A model generated the notes under the pieces. It was not told the origin of the DNA and made no database searches. It saw only the letters and a program-made list of their open reading frames with translations. A stretch of 64,000 nt of DNA from contig CM051022.1 in NCBI GenBank assembly GCA_027704905.1, positions 18,557,346 through 18,621,345 on the forward strand, read 5' to 3'. Shown here piece after piece: positions 47,986 through 60,989 of this stretch. This DNA is from Muraenolepis orangiensis (Eukaryota; Chordata; Actinopteri; Gadiformes; Muraenolepididae). Within the stretch, counting starts at the first letter, position 1; each line of letters opens with the position of its first letter. A program made the position numbers and the translations under genes.

Positions 47986-48446
47986 TAACGATGTATCGAT
48001 GGTATCGATGGGGGGATACTGATACTGGACCACTATTAACCACTCACAGGCTGAGATAAGGGTGTTTTAAAAACATAGAAATAAGAAGAATCGAGAGGTA
48101 CTCTGTGAATACTGTAATAAAAAGATGGAGCCGGTGTGTGATCACCTGACTCCTGATCACCTGACTCCTGATCACCTGACTCCTGATCACCTGTCTCACT
48201 TGACTTTTTGAAGCAGGTCTTTCTTTAACTCCATCCCTCCAGACTTATGGCTGGTACCTGGTCTCTCTGATAAGGGTCGATTTAGTAAAAAGGAATTTAA
48301 GGTATACAAATATGAAAAATAATAGTTTGGATGAATGAATTGTTTTTTATGGACAGAACTAAGGAAAGCCACCATCTTCAAATGTGTGTTCTACTTGTGA
48401 GTCATTCATATGACTAATATTCACTACCTCCTACTACAGCAGTCCT

Positions 48447-48724
48447 GTGAGAGCTCTTGACAGACAGACGGGTCGGGCAGGCAGACAGACGGGTCGGGCA
48501 GGCAGGCAGACGGGTCGGGCAGGCAGGCAGACGGGTCGGGCAGGCAGACAGACGGGTCGGGCAGGCAGGCAGACAGACAGACGGGTCGGGCAGGCAGGCA
48601 GGCAGACCGATGGGCCGGCCGGCCGACCGACAGACAGACCGACGGGCAGGCAGGCAGACAGGCTGGCCAACAGACTGGCAGGCAGACGGGCTGACAGACA
48701 GACAGACGGGCCGACAGAAAGACA
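48447..48724. repeat. GACAGACGGGTCGGGCAGGC minisatellite
   Basis: GGCAGGCAGACGGGTCGGGCA-type units, degenerating to GACCGACGGGC at the right end. Open frames (RQTGRAGRQTGR / CLPARPVCL) are artefacts. Confidence 0.93.
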
Positions 48725-49041
48725 GACGGAGGCAAAGCTAAAAACAGAAGCCAGACATAACAAGCCGAATATGTCTACACAACAGAAAAACAGAACTGCA
48801 TGTACAAACACACACCAGACTTCCCCTGGTCACCAGATTAACCCTCCACCACCTTCTCCGGTGTTAAAGCCCCGCTGACAGACACCATAATCCCAGAGGC
48901 TGAACCCTAAAGACCTCGGTGGAGCGGTTCAAGTCTTCAGCGAGGCCTGACGCGGTGATCAGCGAAAAACCTGGACTATTTTAAGACGTGAAACCGCTGA
49001 TGATCGCTGCATCACTCACACCATGTCAGCCAGGAGTCGAG

Positions 49042-49218
<177 letters not shown>

Positions 49219-49924
49219 TAAAAGAAAAAAGAAAATGCTTTTTTGGCCAAAAGGCCCTTTTCTCAAAACACACGGAGGACAAGCACTGGAGTGTTCTCAA
49301 AAAACACCAACATGCTTTCATGCCGTTTATTTACAAAAAACTAAAATACATGAAAGTAAGCAACCTGACCGGCCGCCAGGCCTACTAGCACAAAAGACAA
49401 ACACACACCATGAAGAGGTCTTGAAATAAAATTAAACAGAAGTCTGGCTTCATCTTCTGAACACCATCACGTTACTGACCAAAAGCAACTATTCAGTCAG
49501 GAGATTCTCTCTCTCTCTCACACTCTCTCAAACTCTCTCACAAAAACTATACTAGCTATAAATGAATTTTAAAAAACACCACATTAACCATATTCAGTCT
49601 GGTGGTGATGTATGGCCCCCCCCCCCCGTTGACCCCGATCACTAGTGGACCACGTGTGTCTCAAAGTGACCCCCTGTGATGGGATCTCACTTCCCCCGCT
49701 CTCTCTGCAGGTTAAGAGTCGTTAGCGGGACGCTCACAGAGGAAACGGGCTCGTCGGTCGAGGAGGCGGTCCTTCCGTGATGTGGCCCAGGGCTCGTTGA
49801 CATACACACCTCATAAAGGATGTGGACACCCACCCCCCCCCCGTGGTCTGAGGCCCCGTTCACACCGCGAGATCAGATCGTTCAAGACCACACAGTTCTA
49901 TAAACGGTACAGTAGCACGCACAC

Positions 49925-49959
<35 letters not shown>

Positions 49960-49962
<3 letters not shown>

Positions 49963-50064
49963 CTCCTCATACTAGGATGGGTTAAATGAGAGGAACTCAT
50001 CTCACTGTGTGTATACATGTGCATGTGAGCAATAAAGAGGATTCAAACCTCCAGATTTAGAATT
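49960..50064 (+). mobile_element. tRNA-derived SINE, 3' fragment
   Basis: Only the tail is kept (CTCCTCATACTAGGATGGGT, CTCACTGTGTG, GCAATAAAGAGGATTCAAAC). Truncated at a CA tract. Confidence 0.75.
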
Positions 50065-50387
50065 AGAGGGACCATGGCTAGGACGTTTGTCAGTGAATGA
50101 ACCAGATTAAGATTCTGTGCCACCGGTCTGGACTCTCTCTCTCGCTCTCTCTCGCTCTCTCTCTCATCTAAAGTTGGCTCTCAAATCACGTTTGCCGGCT
50201 TGGGACGCCTTGTCTGAAAAATGTTGAAACAGCTTTATAGAGATGAACGACAAGTGGTGTCTGGGCTCAGTCCGAACACACACACACACACACCAGGAAT
50301 AGACCCGGTGTGTCGCTTGGCTTCCTTCTCATTCTACAGCTGCATGACATTTTAATCTAATCTAATGTGTGGCATAAGATGTGTGCG

Positions 50388-50575
<188 letters not shown>

Positions 50576-50963
50576 TGTGTGTCTATGCACACATCTTAGG
50601 CCACACATTATATATAGAGAGAGAGAGAGAGAGGGTAAGGGAGACACTTCCTCAATGCGTCCTGTGTGTGCGTCCTGTGTGTGCGTCCTGTGTGTGTGTG
50701 CGCGCGCGTCCTGTGTGTGCGTCCTGTGTGTGTGTGTGTGTGTGTGTGTTTCTAATAATGCCAGGTGTGAACACGGCCATCTCAGTCTTCTTTCTACTTT
50801 AGGAGGGGGGGGGAGGGGGGGGTAAAAGACTACACAGACAGAGAAGAAAAGCATTGTACTAGGCACGTGACCAAAGAAGCATGTATAAACACACACACAC
50901 ACCATACCAAAGAAGGAGAAGAAAATACATCAGAATATATAACCACATTAAGAGTGTAATGCA

Positions 50964-51190
50964 ATGGTAATGGATGCTTTTATATAGCGCTTTTATCCAA
51001 AGCGCTTTACAAGTCATGCCTCACATTCACCCATTCATCCACCAAGGGCGGAGTCAGCCATCAAGGAGCCAGCCAGCAGGTCAGGAGCAGTTAGGGTTAG
51101 GAGGTCTTGCTCAAGGACACCTCAACAGTGCACCCGGGTGTTTCACGGACCGTCCGGTTCCCAAGCCCAAGTCCCAACGAACTGAGCAAC
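50964..51190 (+). mobile_element. dispersed repeat related to 38815-39030
   Basis: TATATAGCGCTTTTATCCAA, AAAGCGCTTTACAAGTCATG and CCTCACATTCACCC words, ending in a SINE-like CAAGTCCCAACGAACTGAGC. May be a chimaera of two families. Confidence 0.6.
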
Positions 51191-51957
51191 ATGGAGTGAT
51201 CTTCTCCCGCGTGTCGAGCTCAGCTCAGTCACCGTGATGAAGATGCATGTATTCAGAGTGGCTGTTGCTACATCTCCTTATCCACCATCCTGTTATAGCA
51301 GGAGAACTTCCGCCGCCTTCACTCTTGAGTGACAGAAAAAAAAATGTGGGTTTCGTCTGTGTGTGTGTGTGTGTGACGGGCAAACACCCTCGTCACACCG
51401 CCTCCAGCGAGGGTGCCTGGCCAATAGAAAAACAACCGGAAGCAGCCGATTTCTTAGCTTTCTTTCCTGTCCTTGCGTGTCATTCGTGTTATGTACTACG
51501 TGTATACATGCATTTGACTATTTTCATAGCGTTGGCAGTGAAAGCCTGCAGGGGAGAAAGGGCTGCATGGCAATTTGGGTTGGTGGCCACTTTCCTAAAT
51601 AGATCTGCCAAGGTTGACACTGAACATGGGACGTTTCTGTGGCTACTAGGGCACGGTGACCAGGTCCAGTACTTTTCCACACATGTCCTATTCCTAAAGC
51701 CTCATTAAAAGATCGCAAAGGCTGTTCTATTTCGATCACATGCCCGTTTAATTTGGCTGACCAGACCACGTTCTTAACTGCTACTCGCTTCTCCAAACCC
51801 TGCCAACGTTGGTTGGTAAACTCAAAGCACTCCTGAAGCTGAAGTTAAACGGAAGCCCCTCAGACCAATATCTGTGCCGTCATTCCATACCCACCCAGTT
51901 GGGAGATACTGATAAGAGACTAAAAGAGTTGGAGAACATAGCATAAGCATGACAGAG

Positions 51958-52149
<192 letters not shown>

Positions 52150-53240
52150 TTGATTTCGCAAGCCTTAACCCCAACAACCCGATTTTATTGTGTAATCAAA
52201 TTACACACTTACTCAAATTGCGTTTGAAACTACTTTTCCTTCCGATTATTTCCGGCAAACAAAAGGGGAAACCTAGAGGCCAACTACAAGCAAACACGGG
52301 GATGGGAGGATGGAGTCAGAAGCCTGGGCCCTCCGGTCTTCAGGGCGGCCAACTCGTGACACGTAACCTTAGCTAGCTGGTGTGTTCTCCGTCTTATCTA
52401 GAAGCCCCTCTGTATATTTCATGAGTCGAGTCCCAACAGAGCAAACAAACCCAACAACAACCACCGCTATTCATCGCCTGAGCTAAAAACGCTCCATCTA
52501 CTATTACAAGCAGGAGCCCGGGATATTAGATTATCTCATGTTATTATGATTAACAAACGCTTTGATTAATTGACAGTAACACATCAGGCCATGTGGTCTC
52601 TGAGGTCACGGCTCACCACTGCACAAAGACCAGACCGGTCGTTCCCAGGCAAACTAGCACAAATTGCTTTCGTTTAATAGAAAATAAAAAGCAATAGAAA
52701 AGGGGATATGGGAATATTACACAACCGTGACGGTAAAGTCGATTACGCCTCGGGAGAATCTAACACATTTACACACTAAAACAGAATTGGTCACAAAATG
52801 TAACTTTCCATTTGCATTCAATTATTTCTGGAAGTTGGCTTTACACCGTTATGGAGTAAATCTCCTGTAAGCATCGGTTTCACCGTCAGCTTGTGGTCTT
52901 AGGCTGCGACTGGCTGTGCATTGATGGCATAGTAACTAAGCGAGGTTATGGGAGGAGAGGAGAAGCATCGTCGTATAGATACCCTCGAGACACCGCTGTT
53001 CTGCGTCGTCCGCCGGTCTGCGTTCTTTTACAGGATTTTTTAAATTCTCCTGTAACTTGCAAGTTGCAACACACACACACACACCTGGTGCAGGTGACTC
53101 GTAGACAGCCAAATTAGGGTTTGACGCGAGACATTTGGAAAACAAAACAGAGAGCATCGAGACGTGCTTTGTTAAGGAAAGGCTTTTGCTGCTATAATCC
53201 TAATCCTCAGGTTTGATTACGTATGCACCTGGGGAGGGAG

Positions 53241-53423
<183 letters not shown>

Positions 53424-53598
53424 ACACACCACACCCCCCTTGATTACTTGGCCACTTTATCATACTTGACTTGTTTCCTTGAATACAGAGTATAAATATC
53501 TTAAGTACCATATAGACACTCCTGTCAGCAAACTCATTTATAAGAAGGCTTCTCCTTTACTCTCAAACACTTCCACCCAGCCTCTCAGTCCGCCCTCA

Positions 53599-53760
53599 GA
53601 TAGCTGCTCACCAGGGCATCCTGTATGATAAGGTGGATACCCTGGCGGAGAGGCCTGATAAACACTGCTATCTGTTTATCTACAAAGCCCTCGTTGGAAC
53701 ACCACCCCCATACATCTCAATGCTGGCGCTGGACCGGAACTTTGGATCCAGTTTGGATTG
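53599..53760 (+). pseudogene. LINE-derived coding remnant
   Basis: The plus frame reads IAAHQGILYDKVDTLAERPD, then KHCYLFIYKALVGTPPPYIS. This is like the post-RT region of LINE ORF2 proteins (YKALxGxxPxYI). Short and isolated. Confidence 0.55.
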
Positions 53761-53875
53761 AGGGACGAGGTCTCCTGATCCTCTGAATCTGGTAATCTCT
53801 ACTGAATCTCTACTAACCTATGGTCAATGTCAAAGCACCAGAATAAACCTCCCCTCCACTTCAATGTGCAACTGA

Positions 53876-54062
53876 TCTAAACCTAGAGGATTGAATCCTC
53901 TTTATTGGTCTCACACACAGTGAGATTAGTTTTTCTGCATGTAACCCATCCTAGTATTAGGAGCAGTGGGTAGCAGCTATTGTTTATACAGGGGAGCAGT
54001 GGAGGGGTCTGGTGCCTTGCTCAAGGGCACCTCGGCCAAGTCCTAACAGACGGAGCTACCGT
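53876..54062 (-). mobile_element. tRNA-derived SINE copy, head deleted
   Basis: The tail (plus-strand GAGGATTGAATCCTCTTTAT, AACCCATCCTAGTATTAGGA) and body are present. The box B region is missing between GCACCTCGGCC and AAGTCCTAACAGAC. Confidence 0.8.
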
Positions 54063-54652
54063 TACTAATTCTTCTGTATTCTCATAGGGGTGTCCCCTTT
54101 CTTTGTAAACGTGTCTAGAACTCGAAAGCATTGAAAATGATGGGCACACTCAATCGTACATGAGACATTTGTATGCATACACTTAACCACTGTGACATGT
54201 TGCACTTATAACAGGCCCATTTGTGCGTTTATTACCAGGTTATACGTTTACCATGCTGTGGTCTTCTAGTATTCCGTTGATCCTAATTTTGGCCTTACTT
54301 TTTGCCTCATCTGTTTTGACTGTCTTACTTCCTGCTGCTCTCCCCCCAGGGGTTTAATATAGTTAAACCCATCCAGCATGAGCTCTTCAATGCCACAGAG
54401 AGACAGTCAGGCCCTTGTCTCAAAGAGACACAGAACGTAGGGGGGGGGAGGGGGGAGGGAGAGAGAGAGCAAGTAACAAGCACTCACAGAGAGATGAAGA
54501 GCCGACTGGAGAGATCAACTCAAAGGGGAAAACAACAGACGCCACTCTGGTGCACACAGGCGTCGGCCGTCTGGATCGGGAGACGCTAGACGGCCGACCC
54601 GTTGCCGGCGGAGACGCGTACATCCACACAGACACAGACTGTATGCAAACAA

Positions 54653-54903
54653 GGGGGCGGGAGGATAGCTCAGTGTGTCGGGGCTTGGGAACCCAATGGT
54701 CGCCGTTTCAAGTCCTCTGAAACACCAGGGCACTGCCGAGGTGTCCTTGAGCAAGGCACCAGACCCCTCCACTGCTCCCCTGTATATCCAATCGCTGCCC
54801 ACTGCTCCTCATACTAGGATGGGTTCAATGCAGAGGAACACATTTCACTGTGTGTTTATATGTACGAGACTAATAAAGATTCAATCCTCCAGATTAAGAT
54901 TTT
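54653..54903 (+). mobile_element. tRNA-derived SINE copy
   Basis: Complete copy: GGAGGATAGCTCAGTGTGTC head, TTTCAAGTCC box B, full body, AATAAAGATTCAATCCTCC tail. Confidence 0.88.
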
Positions 54904-56699
54904 GATTACGACCAAGCAGGATGCTCCGTGTCTAAGAGTTGGTCCATTTAAAAAGGTTCACATCATGATGGCATCATGAATGCTTAATATTCTACAAGCC
55001 AGCGGAGGGTCATTACATTTAAGTAGTTTGAGGTATGTTTACCACCCCCCCCAAACTTCCCTAACCAGAATTGATTTAGGCTACAAGACGATGTGATGGG
55101 GAGTACGGGGCTAGGCAGGACAGTCAAGGTTAAGGTGTATTTAACATGGTCCTACAAGGCTCCTTAACGTATCTGAACAGACTGGGTGGGGCTTTGGACA
55201 AAAGGGCCCGATGAACACCACAAATAGAAAACCAAATAGAACCCGTAATTAACTTTGGACTTTTAATGATAGCCCTCTAAAAGATGTTGAACGATTATAT
55301 TTAATACGTTTCCCGGGCAGAAAACAATAGATCAAAACATAGGGCTCCAGGACAGCGCCCGGGATAATGATGATGTGTGTGTATCTTATTTTAGCATGGG
55401 TAAACACAGCTCCTCGGGGCCGGCTCACGGCGGAGCGTGACACCGTGCCAGACTTGCGGCGGCCCACTTCGCAGAGGAGAAGTGTAGCAGCTTCCAGCTT
55501 TGAAAAAGGTCAAGCTGATTCGAGTTAGCAGCTTCGCTAATAGGGACGTTGACATCGACACCTCTCAAGTTGTGCAATTCTGGGGGATGCTAAATTGGCG
55601 TGGGGCCAAAATGAAGCCGTCCTCGTTTGTCAACACCATGGGGGGGGGGGAATCTAGGCTGCAGGAGTAGTGACACAGATTTCACAAAGATGATTCTTCT
55701 GTCCACTTCTTTGACACACGCCAGTCGATGCTACTTAGAAAGTGTCCAGCTAATTGTAACACAGACGGGAGCATTTGTGTGCGTAGAGTTAAGCCAGTTA
55801 TTTACTTAAAGTAAGGCGTTCTGGGATCTGGGATTAACAGTATGTAAAAACAACCAAATCATAGGGAAAACTAATGTTGTGCTTGTGAAATGCTTTTTAG
55901 TTGGCCTCTTTGGTCAATCGACTATCAGTAGACATTAAGTATTGAGATATGACACAGTTGTACAGATGTTTAACACATTTCAAGCTCAAACCATCTACTT
56001 CTGCTTTCTGGGCAGTGGGAACTACACACAAAACATGGAATACGATCCATTAACATCTGTTTGAGACACGTTTGCATGTGATTATAGATGAAATGATGTG
56101 TATGATGATGTATGAATGAATATATTTAAAAAAGTGGCCCTACTTTGATGAAAAGCTGCATACATGCAGTATGTTAAAAGGGACACTTAATTTAAAATCT
56201 AGTGCCTGGGTTACATGATCATTACATCACTCGACGTGAAGCAGTGAGATACGCAGTACGACCATGACCAGAACCTAATAGACTTCAGTCGTTACCATTG
56301 CATTATTACGCCCTCGTGTACACGTTGCACAGGTAGGTAAATACCACCATTAGGGCACCATTGTTGATTTGCGTTGGATGACTATTAAGGTTACGTGGAG
56401 GTTTATTTAAATAAAAAAAAAAAAATCAAGTATTGCTGTCTCCTTAGTCCCTGGTCTTGTCGCATATCGACCAACATCACCACCTCCACCATAGAGGATG
56501 TATGCATGAATACACATAAATACACACATAACGACGACTGGCTGCACGGTGGGTGTACTGGCAATCAACCCGTTTTACAGTGTATGTGTGAGTATATACG
56601 TGAGTGTATGGTGTAGTGTGAGTATATACGTGAGTGTGTGTGTGAGTACATGTGTGAGTAGTGGATATGTGTGTGAGTATATGCGAAGAAGAGCCGTTG

Positions 56700-57345
56700 G
56701 CCGGCCGCTAGCCGATGCTAGGCTAACACAAAGACCCCGACGGAGAGGATGGGGGAGGAGGAGGGGGGGGGGGGGGACGCTATCCCCTTCATACTAAAAT
56801 CATATTAGAATGGAATGGAAGTCGGTCGGCGGTGCGAAACCCCTGCTGGGCTTACCTCGCTCGGTCGGTCCGCCGGGTTGGGTGGATGGTGGATGGTGGA
56901 GTGGGAGGTGTTGGGTGGGGGAGGGGGGGTACCTCTAGTCTAGTCTGAACGCCACAACACGTCGACGTGGTTTACGGCACACAGCATCCGCGCGGCGGAC
57001 TCGGTGGACGCGAGACGGGACTCCTCTGAACTGAACGTCTGATCGAACCGCGGTTTGAACGGGACGCCCTTTTTGCCTCGCGCAGCTCCTGCGCACGGTA
57101 ACACGCATGCATGCTGAGCCCTGTGCGCTTCTACACCAGACTCCTCGGTAACGCGCAGCCGTTACCGAGGAGCCTGGTGTAGAAGCGCACGGCGCAATAG
57201 GGTTACCGAGAAGTCTGGGGTAGAAGCGCACGGCTCAGCCTCTGCGCGTTACCGAGGAGCCTGGTGTAGAAGCGCACAGCTCCGCATGCGCGTTACCGAG
57301 CCTCTGCGCGTTACCGAGGAGTCTAGTGTAGAAGCGCACAGGGGG
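56700..57345. promoter_or_regulatory. phtf2: CpG-rich segment, probable phtf2 promoter
   Basis: CpG dinucleotides are frequent (ACGCGAGACGG, GAACCGCGG, CTCGCGCAG) against a CpG-poor background. On the minus strand a strong donor CGAG|GTAAGC at 56855 could end a non-coding first exon of phtf2, about 12 kb upstream of the ATG exon. Transcription start is not determined. Confidence 0.5.
57085..57340. repeat. GCGTTACCGAGGAGYCTGGTGT tandem and inverted repeat
   Basis: Four forward copies of GTTACCGAGGAGYCTGGTGT + AGAAGCGCAC and one reversed copy (GCGCTTCTACACCAGACTCC at 57125). The reversed and first forward copies make a hairpin across 57118-57193. It lies inside the CpG-rich segment. Confidence 0.9.
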
Positions 57346-57419
57346 ATTTTTTTTTTTTGGGGGGGGGGGGTTTGTTTTGTTGTAATAGCAGTCTGTTTCA
57401 CCGGCCGCTGGGGTTTCAG

Positions 57420-57560
57420 ATTATATTAGATTAGATTAGATTCAAATGTATTGTCATTGCACAAAGTAAAGTACAGCAACACATAATTTGGCATCTAAAC
57501 CAGAGTGCAAATGTTGCAGTAAAGTGCATGGCAATATATACTGTGTACAGTTGTTGAAGT
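57420..57560. mobile_element. dispersed retroelement-tail-like repeat
   Basis: ATTAGATTAGATTCAAATGT then ATTGTCATTGCACAAAGTA and TTTGGCATCTAAACCAGA, words typical of abundant teleost retroelement tails. Confidence 0.5.
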
Positions 57561-58099
57561 TGTGCATTCGTCGACACATGTTTGAATACAGTATATGTAT
57601 ATATATATTTGAACGTCCAACTAGCGAACTTGATCGTGTGTTATTAGTGCCGGCGAATCGATGAACGTTTACAAAACCGGCGGATATTGAAGGAAGAAGA
57701 AGACTTCTCTGACCTCTAGTGGTGGATACACGTACTGCACAACGATAATACAAAAGGACGGTGCGCGTTTATACAGACGTTACGGTCAACGTAACGCCCA
57801 TTTCTTATTTGTTTTCGTTTTTTCAACATAAATATTTCTTAGTTATATATATTATAGTAATTAGAAAAAAACATGTCTTAAACATTGATACAGTGATGAT
57901 AATAATGATTAAAAATGCAAAATATAATGATGCAGACCGACATAAGGTATAGACAACTAAGCTTTAAGCGACAGTCGATCTAAATTATAAACCAACAAAC
58001 CATTTGATTTATCCATCAACACAACATTTATACCAACGGTTATTTATAATTATTCAAAAATAATAATAATAATACAAAAACAGTAGATCACGTGACCGA

Positions 58100-58323
58100 A
58101 CCGCTCGTCGCTACTGCGCATGACCGCCGCTCAGCGGGGCTAGTAGTGTGCTGCTAACGCTAACAGACGATAACGCTGATGGTTAAAGGGGCGAATTAAG
58201 GTCTTTATTCGCCGTTTAACCAAACCCCTTCGAACTGAAACCATCGGAGGGGGGCAGTGAAACGATGACTGACATTTTGACAACGTAAAAAACACACTTA
58301 GTCAGCGGCTTTGACCACGGAAG
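58100..58323 (+). promoter_or_regulatory. tmem60: tmem60 promoter / 5'-UTR exon (inferred)
   Basis: GC-richer DNA with CpGs (CCGAACCGCTCGTCGCTACT). It ends at a good donor CGGAAG|GTATGT (58323), which would splice to the acceptor CTCCAG at 58444. The start of transcription is not visible. It lies about 1 kb from the proposed phtf2 first exon, so the two promoters may be divergent. Confidence 0.5.
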
Positions 58324-58489
58324 GTATGTGTTTGTGGCTTCCCCGTTGCTATCTCTCAAAGCTACCTAGGACCTGTGTGATGATGATGATGATGATGATG
58401 AAGATGTCTCTGATGTGTCCTCTTTGTGTGCGTCATGTCTCCAGGTTGGTTGGTCCAGGTTATTGGATGATCCTCCTCCTCTAGTCGGC

Positions 58490-58573
58490 ATGTCTCTGGC
58501 CCAGAGAGTGCTCCTGACCTGGGGCTTCACCCTGGTCTTCCTCATCATGCTGGTGGTGAAGCTGGACGGGAAG
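58490..58573 (+). CDS. tmem60: tmem60 coding exon 1
   Basis: MSLAQRVLLTWGFTLVFLIM to KLDGK, phase 0, donor AAG|GTGACC. Contains helix 1. Confidence 0.93.
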
Positions 58574-59078
58574 GTGACCTCACTCATCTCATTCATTCAT
58601 TCACTAAACATAATGACTATTAATGTGCAGATTCAGATCAACAGGATGACAACTGAACACGAGAAGAAGGATTCCTGCTATACTTCAAACTTGTTTTGTT
58701 GACCTTTTTTTTTATATTTAGTAATTTTCGTATTTCAGTCTAGGCCTGTATTTATCTATTTTTATTCTCTATACTTTCAGTTTAATCTGTTTTGTTGATT
58801 TCACGATAAAGTTCTTCATCCAATGAGAAACTACTCGGTACTTTTCATTTGTCTAGTGTATTTATTTCACAAAGAAGTATACAAAAATTGTCATTGAAAT
58901 GTGGTTATTTTATAGACTATGGAATTATTTGATTACCAGAAAGCATGCATTCAATGGCACACACCAATTGAAACATAATATTGGCCACTATCAACTAATA
59001 ACAAATAGACAGAATACAGATGTGAAAGTATTATATATATACTTATACTTTCACATCTGTATTCTGTCTATTCGTAAG

Positions 59079-59111
<33 letters not shown>

Positions 59112-59498
59112 TTATTCCTGGTCTTATTGAAATGTAGGTGTTAACCAGGTCTATAATCACCGAATCCCGTGTCCCCTCAGGTGCAGTGGAACTGGTTCCT
59201 CATCTTCCTCCCTGTGTGGGTCTTCGACGGCATCCTCGTCATCATGATGGCCGTGAAGATGGCGGGCCGCTGCAAGCCCGGCTACGACCCGCGCAACGGC
59301 TCACCCGACCTGCGTCTGCGCGCCTGGTACCTGGCGGCCATGCTACTCAAGCTGGGCTTCTGCCTGACGCTGTGCGCCAAGCTGGAGGGTCTGGCCGACA
59401 TCAAGCTGACCCTGGTCTGCGTGCCCCTGTGGACCATGCTGCTGGGGGCCCTGGTGGAGCTGGGGCTCAACATCTTCCCCGAGAGGAGGGAGGTCTGA
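58490..59498 (+). CDS. tmem60: transmembrane protein 60 (complete, two coding exons)
   Basis: Small four-helix membrane protein of the TMEM60/TMEM185 family; function unknown. The exons 58490-58573 (28 codons) and 59181-59498 (105 codons plus TGA) give 133 residues, the same as human TMEM60. The start at MSLAQRVLLTW corresponds to the second Met of mammalian MRMSLAQRV. An in-frame ATG at 58415 lies in intron, upstream of the 58444 acceptor. Helices are at about residues 6-25 (VLLTWGFTLVFLIMLVV), 33-53 (FLIFLPVWVFDGILVIMMAV), 74-92 (YLAAMLLKLGFCLTLCA) and 100-122. The conserved loop KMAGRCKPGYDPRNGS is present. It lies head to head with phtf2. Confidence 0.95.
59004..59072. repeat. perfect 28-bp inverted repeat in the tmem60 intron
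   Basis: The arms AATAGACAGAATACAGATGT + GAAAGTAT (59004-59031) and the exact reverse complement (59045-59072) are separated by 13 AT-rich bases and followed by a TA repeat (59079-59106). Confidence 0.95.
59181..59498 (+). CDS. tmem60: tmem60 coding exon 2
   Basis: VQWNWFLIFLPVWVFDGILV to FPERREV and TGA. Acceptor CCCTCAG. Contains helices 2-4. Third positions are strongly G/C-biased. Confidence 0.96.
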   Translation: MQWNWFLIFLPVWVFDGILVIMMAVKMAGRCKPGYDPRNGSPDLRLRAWYLAAMLLKLGFCLTLCAKLEGLADIKLTLVCVPLWTMLLGALVELGLNIFPERREV

Positions 59499-60211
59499 GG
59501 CTGGGCGCACGTGTTGGGGGGGGGGGAAAAACATGTTTGGATCGTCGCCGTGCTACTTACATACACTGGGCGTAAACGTGTCTTTACCGAGGAGGAGGAG
59601 GAGGAGGAGGAGGAGAGGCGGAGGAGGGCCAGATCGTCGTCCTGGTATACGTCAATATTCATTTTTGATCAACCATGGACTCATGGTGCAGGATGTGTGT
59701 GCGTGTCTATAGACCGCTACACGTCTGCCCTCTCTTCTGAGAGGCTTGAGGAAGAGCGGATCAGTCATGACATGGACTTAAACATTTGATTTGATGGGGT
59801 AGAGGATGCAGATGTGCATGCACACACACTACGGACGACACATCTGGACTCGTCTCGTTTTCCCTGCCATGAAGAAGCAGGAGGGAGGGCCCGTGTCCCA
59901 GAGGAGACTTTGAAATGTGCAAATTCATCTTTTATAGCTGCTTTTGTGAAACGCTTTGATGGCCAGACAGACGATAAGAGAAGCTTCTAGAAGAAGCTTC
60001 TAATAAGATAACTGTGAAGACGATTGATAGGGACTGGGGTGTAGATTTGAGCTTTTCCATGTCTATACCCGTTTCCGCTGTACGGACGCTGTGTGAATGT
60101 GGTCGTCAAACCTTACGCTTAGTTGCAGGGATTTAAAATGTCTCAAAACCTTGCGTGTGACGTGGACCTTTGACGTGGTATCGTCTGTGTGCGACGAACC
60201 GACTACATAAC

Positions 60212-60320
60212 ATACGTCATTTAGCAGACGCTTTTTGTCCGAAGCGACTTTCAATAGTGTGTTTCAACAAAGGAAGGCGAGAGAACGACTCGTCACCAGA
60301 AGTCAAAAGTGCATTTCATT
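60212..60320 (+). mobile_element. MITE-like dispersed repeat
   Basis: CATTTAGCAGACGCTTTTTG, GTGTGTTTCAACAAAGG and AAAGTGCATTTCA, in the same order as at 41535-41640. Confidence 0.65.
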
Positions 60321-60983
60321 CTAACAGTCTCCGAGACTAAAAGCATTGTTCCACTTTAAGCGGTCGGAGGGAAGATGTGGGAAGTTTTGACGCATTTAAA
60401 AACGTTCTTGGGTCTAACTGAACTGTTTTCCTATCTACTATATTCATATAATTTCTATTGTTTTTATGTGTACCGAAAGATAGTCCTCCATCTTGAGGTA
60501 GACCCATCAACTGCCCCATCAGTATATTCTTTGCACTACAAGCAAGGTGGTCGTTTACCTTGCGCTACGCTACGCTACACGTTGAACTGCTGTGACTAGA
60601 CACACGTCGTTTGTTGTCTTTGCACTAATGTCCGATACATGAGAGAACCTGTATATGTATATAGTTGATTTTTATTTTTGGGGAATTTAGGGCATCTCAC
60701 AACCGTGGTGAGTGTGTTCAACGCCTCTTATCAAGTGCTCAAGTGATTTCTGTTTTGTAATTCGACCCGATGGCCTCGGATGTCCTGTGTGTGTCTGCCC
60801 ATTCCGGTGGGTGTTGAGTATTCATAACGTCAGTGTTTAGTACTAATTTGACTGCAAAGCTCGGCCGTTTAGTATTTATTTGTGAGTGCAACATTTTTTG
60901 ATTCTATTCCCAAGAGGAAGTCAGTGAATGTTGTCAATGTGTGAGATCAAAAGATTGGGTAATGTTCAGAAATACGATGGTTA

Positions 60984-60989
60984 AATAAA
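60984..60989 (+). terminator. tmem60: poly(A) signal of tmem60
   Basis: AATAAA in ggttaaataaatgg with T-rich DNA about 30 bases downstream. Confidence 0.5.

Noticed and set aside
51524..51796. 90-residue minus frame of normal composition
   Set aside because: Reads like ordinary protein but I do not recognise it; no matching exon structure or neighbouring gene. May be an unknown mobile-element fragment.
58415..58489. Upstream in-frame ATG for tmem60
   Set aside because: It lies before the CTCCAG acceptor at 58444, so it is intronic; the start at 58490 gives the family length of 133.
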